Shown: positions 60,986 through 64,000 of the stretch, piece after piece
How the letters are laid out: every line of letters begins with the position of its first letter
Numbering within the stretch: position 1 is the first letter of the stretch
The notes under the pieces: generated by a model
The model's input: only the letters and a program-made list of their open reading frames with translations
Database searches by the model: none
Told to the model about the DNA's origin: nothing
Program-made: the position numbers and the translations under genes
Assembly: GCA_008015155.1 (NCBI GenBank)
Contig: SSFA01000012.1
Location: forward strand, 62,001-126,000
DNA length: 64,000 nucleotides
Source of the DNA: Thiothrix sp.
GTDB taxonomy: Bacteria; Pseudomonadota; Gammaproteobacteria; Thiotrichales; Thiotrichaceae
Direction: 5' to 3'

Positions 60986-62425
60986 GTGTCTAGGCCGGAT
61001 AGCTCGAAAATGCTATCGTATGCGCCCCCCACAGTTGGCTATACCACCCAAATGACCACGACACCGTTTGCATGGCGGCACGAAACCCGCCAATTACTCG
61101 CGATTGCTTTGCCGATTATTGCCGCTCAATTACTGCAAATGAGTATGGGCGTGATTGATACCCTAATGGCAGGACGCATTAGCCCTTTGGCCTTAGCAGC
61201 GATTGCCTTAGGGACGAGTGTGTATAGTTTTGCCATGCTGTTGGGGATTGGGGTGATGATGGCGATGACACCGACCGTCTCGCAGCTCTTAGGTGCGGGT
61301 GATAATCACTTGATTCGAGAGGAATTACGTCAAGGTCTTTGGCTCGCCTTGTGTGTGGGCGTGGTGGCGATTTTAACCAGCATGGGCTTAGCGCAGAGCT
61401 TAAGTTGGTTTGGGGTGGAGCCGAGTATTATCCCTGAGGCACAACGCTTTATTTATTGGGTGATGTGGAGTTTGCCGTTTATTTTTCTGGCCGTGGTGCC
61501 ACGTGCGTTTAATGAAGCCAAGCGTAACACGCTGCCGATGATGTGGATTCAGCTTCTGATTATGCCGCTCAATATTCTAGGCAATTATCTATTTATGTTT
61601 GGACATGCAGGCTTTCCGGCGATGGGGGCAGCAGGTGCAGCCTTATCAACCGGTATTTCTCAAGTCGTGGGCTGCCTTTTATTGTTCACCTACACCCTAA
61701 AAACCCCGCGTTATCGCTCTTATGATTTAGCTAAGCGCATGACCCGCCCTGATCCTGCTCATATGATGCAACTCCTGCGCTTAGGTTTGCCGATTAGCGT
61801 GAGTATTAGTATGGAAGTGGGCATGTTTATGGTGGTCGCGCTGTTAATGGGGAGCTTTGGGGTGACCGCAGCGGCGGGGCATCAAATTGCCTTAAATGTC
61901 GCCTCCTTAACCTTCATGGTTCCCTTAGGGACAGCCATGGCTTTAACCGTGCAAGTCGGCAATGCGGTTGGTGCACAATCCTATGAGTTAGCCCGTCAGC
62001 GCGGTCAATTGGGTATACTTTTATGCGCTGGGTTTATGCTGTTTTCCGGTTTGAATTTATGGCTTTGGGGCGAGCAGATTGCCAGTTGGTATAGCAAAGA
62101 CCTCGCTGTGGTACAAGCCGCTTCACACTTTTTATTGTTCGCAGCGTTATTCCAATTAGGCGATGGCATCCAAGTCAGCTCCGCAGGTGCCTTACGCGGC
62201 TATAAGGACACACTCTATCCGATGCTGATTACCACCTTTTGTTATTGGGTGGTAGGCGTGGCTTTGGGCTGGTATTTAAGTCATTACACCAGTTTTGGCG
62301 CCTCGGGTTTATGGATAGGCTTAGTGAGTGGCTTATTTATGGCAGCGCTCTTATTGGGCTTACGCTTTAATAGTTTAAGCAAAGGCTTAATTAATACGGC
62401 TAGTAAGGAAACTGTACTTTCCTAA
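60986..62425 (+). CDS. MATE family efflux transporter (NorM-like)
   Basis: LPIIAAQLLQMSMGVIDTLMAGRISPLALAAIALG. Confidence 0.93.
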   Translation: MSRPDSSKMLSYAPPTVGYTTQMTTTPFAWRHETRQLLAIALPIIAAQLLQMSMGVIDTLMAGRISPLALAAIALGTSVYSFAMLLGIGVMMAMTPTVSQLLGAGDNHLIREELRQGLWLALCVGVVAILTSMGLAQSLSWFGVEPSIIPEAQRFIYWVMWSLPFIFLAVVPRAFNEAKRNTLPMMWIQLLIMPLNILGNYLFMFGHAGFPAMGAAGAALSTGISQVVGCLLLFTYTLKTPRYRSYDLAKRMTRPDPAHMMQLLRLGLPISVSISMEVGMFMVVALLMGSFGVTAAAGHQIALNVASLTFMVPLGTAMALTVQVGNAVGAQSYELARQRGQLGILLCAGFMLFSGLNLWLWGEQIASWYSKDLAVVQAASHFLLFAALFQLGDGIQVSSAGALRGYKDTLYPMLITTFCYWVVGVALGWYLSHYTSFGASGLWIGLVSGLFMAALLLGLRFNSLSKGLINTASKETVLS

Positions 62426-62474
62426 GCCGACCAGCCTTTAATGCAGCCATAGGATTCAGATAGGCAGGCAACCC

Positions 62475-63476
62475 ATGAATAGATTGGCTAATACCGCATT
62501 TTCGATGCTGGATTTAGTGCCGGTGCATGACAATGGCACACTAGCGCAAGCTTTTAATAATGCGGTGGAGCTGGCGCAACATTTAGACTCACTCGACTTT
62601 ACGCGCTATTGGCTGGCGGAACATCACAATATTGACGGGATTGCCAGTGCCGCAACGCCAGTGTTGATTGGGCATATTGCCGGTAAAACCCAGAAGATTC
62701 GTGTGGGTTCTGGTGGCATTATGTTGCCCAATCACGCCCCTTTAATCGTCGCGGAAAACTTTGGCACACTGGAAGCGCTTTATCCCAACCGGATTGATTT
62801 AGGGATTGGGCGTGCGCCAGGCACGGATCAAGCCACTATGCGCGCGCTACGACGTGGTTCAGAGGGTGCAGAATACTTTCCTCAACAGCTGCAAGAATTA
62901 CAGCACTACTTAAACCCCGCAGCTAAGCAAGCAGTCGTGGCGAATTCCGGCACGGCAAGCAATATACCTATTTGGTTGCTGGGCTCCAGTTTATTCAGCG
63001 CGCAACTCGCGGGGCAATTGGGTTTGCGCTATTCCTTTGCCTCGCATTTCGCACCGCGCTTATTGTTTGAGGCGATGCACACCTATCGCAGCCATTTTAA
63101 ACCGAGTGCCAGTTTAGCTAAGCCTTATTTCTCTTTAGGAGTGCCTCTCATAGTCGCACCTACCGATGAAGAAGCACGCTATTTAGCCACCACCAGCCAA
63201 CAGCGCATCCAAGCCCTGTTTAAGGGGCAGAGTGTGCGTTTAAAACCGCCCATAGAAAACATGGCGCAAGTCTGGAATTCGCCACAAGAAAAGCAAGCCG
63301 TGGATGCATTCTTATCCGCTGCGATTATTGGCTCACCGCAAACCGTACGCACTAAACTGGAAGCCTTTTTGGAAGCGACCCAAGCGAATGAACTGATTTT
63401 CGTTTGTGATATTTATGATAGTGAATTGCGTAAGCGTTCGTTTACGCTGGTAAATGAGTTGAGGCAGAGTGCTTAG
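62475..63476 (+). CDS. LLM-class flavin-dependent oxidoreductase
   Basis: RYWLAEHHNIDGIASAATPVLIGHIAGKTQKIRVGSGGIMLPNHAPL. Confidence 0.94.
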   Translation: MNRLANTAFSMLDLVPVHDNGTLAQAFNNAVELAQHLDSLDFTRYWLAEHHNIDGIASAATPVLIGHIAGKTQKIRVGSGGIMLPNHAPLIVAENFGTLEALYPNRIDLGIGRAPGTDQATMRALRRGSEGAEYFPQQLQELQHYLNPAAKQAVVANSGTASNIPIWLLGSSLFSAQLAGQLGLRYSFASHFAPRLLFEAMHTYRSHFKPSASLAKPYFSLGVPLIVAPTDEEARYLATTSQQRIQALFKGQSVRLKPPIENMAQVWNSPQEKQAVDAFLSAAIIGSPQTVRTKLEAFLEATQANELIFVCDIYDSELRKRSFTLVNELRQSA

Positions 63477-63629
63477 AGTTGTAGCGTGTTTTAAGCACAC
63501 CTCGATGTATCAGCATCCACTTTTTGCATATTCAGTATCAGGCTTGTGAGCTACTGCTGCATCACACCACCCTTTACTATAGCTCCTCCTTATATTTCGC
63601 GCCTTCAAGGGTCAGCACTGGAGAATGCT

Positions 63630-64000
63630 ATGTTAGCTCAATCTTTCCTTTTAAAAGTCTCAAGCGGTTTATTACTAGGGTGTTTAGCGGGGACAGTCTT
63701 CGCAGGGACACCAAGCCCCACGCCTAGCAAACCCCCTGTGATTACTCACCACATCTATCAAGCGGGTAAAGTCCTCACTTATAGCATTGCAGGCTATCGT
63801 ATTCAGATTGAGCTACTTTCGGATAAGCAAGTACGCTGGACCTATCTTGAAGCGCCAACTGCTGAAGAAAAAGGCAAAACGGCTTTAGAAAATACGGATC
63901 AAATTTCGATTCGTGAGGATTTAATCCTGATCGCTTGGACTGAAAAATCAGGCGCCCAAGTGGTCGATGTCTTTGATTTTGCCAATAAAACCCTCTATGC
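63630..64000 (+). CDS. Secreted hypothetical protein, truncated by window end
   Basis: ATG 63630: MLAQSFLLKVSSGLLLGCLAGTVFAGTPSPTPSKPPVITHHIYQAGKVLTYSIAGYRIQIELL...; frame open to 64000. Confidence 0.65.
   Translation, partial: MLAQSFLLKVSSGLLLGCLAGTVFAGTPSPTPSKPPVITHHIYQAGKVLTYSIAGYRIQIELLSDKQVRWTYLEAPTAEEKGKTALENTDQISIREDLILIAWTEKSGAQVVDVFDFANKTLY

Noticed and set aside
1-64000. CRISPR array, retron, diversity-generating retroelement or transposase
   Set aside because: No regularly spaced repeat array, reverse transcriptase or transposase ORF recognised on reading either strand

Overview
Gammaproteobacterial chromosome, probably a Thiothrix/Thiolinea-like Thiotrichales (lineage is inference). 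The backbone is: pilX-like fragment and pilY1; prmC-prfA-hemA (minus); a TPR lipoprotein, lolB, ispE, tRNA-Gln(TTG), prs, rplY, pth and ychF; then tRNA-Met(CAT). About 21 kb of accessory DNA (~14.2-35.19 kb) follows the tRNA-Met. It starts with a P4-type tyrosine integrase and ends at a degraded copy of the tRNA 3' end. Inside it are: (a) a seven-gene minus-strand operon with overlapping genes, built on a phage GpA-type HUH replication endonuclease plus small proteins and a multi-TM protein; (b) a six-gene type I R-M operon (hsdM - YhcG/DUF1016 nuclease - hsdS - DNA-binding protein - Doc/Fic - hsdR); (c) a small region with a frame-split ProQ/FinO-like gene, a duplicated translation-initiation leader and three consecutive perfect hairpins; (d) a second replication module (AlpA regulator, Toprim primase, RepA-like AAA_25 helicase) with iteron-like 9-mers in a 63-bp direct repeat. 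After the island come an AEC transporter, ilvI/ilvN, and a large minus-strand exopolysaccharide cluster (Wzc-like kinase to rfbA). The window ends with MscS, hflKC, a MATE exporter and an LLM oxidoreductase. The best candidates for something undescribed are the HUH-Rep/overlapping-ORF module, the ProQ/leader-repeat/hairpin block and the iteron region. All family calls come from reading motifs in the sequence; no searches were run.
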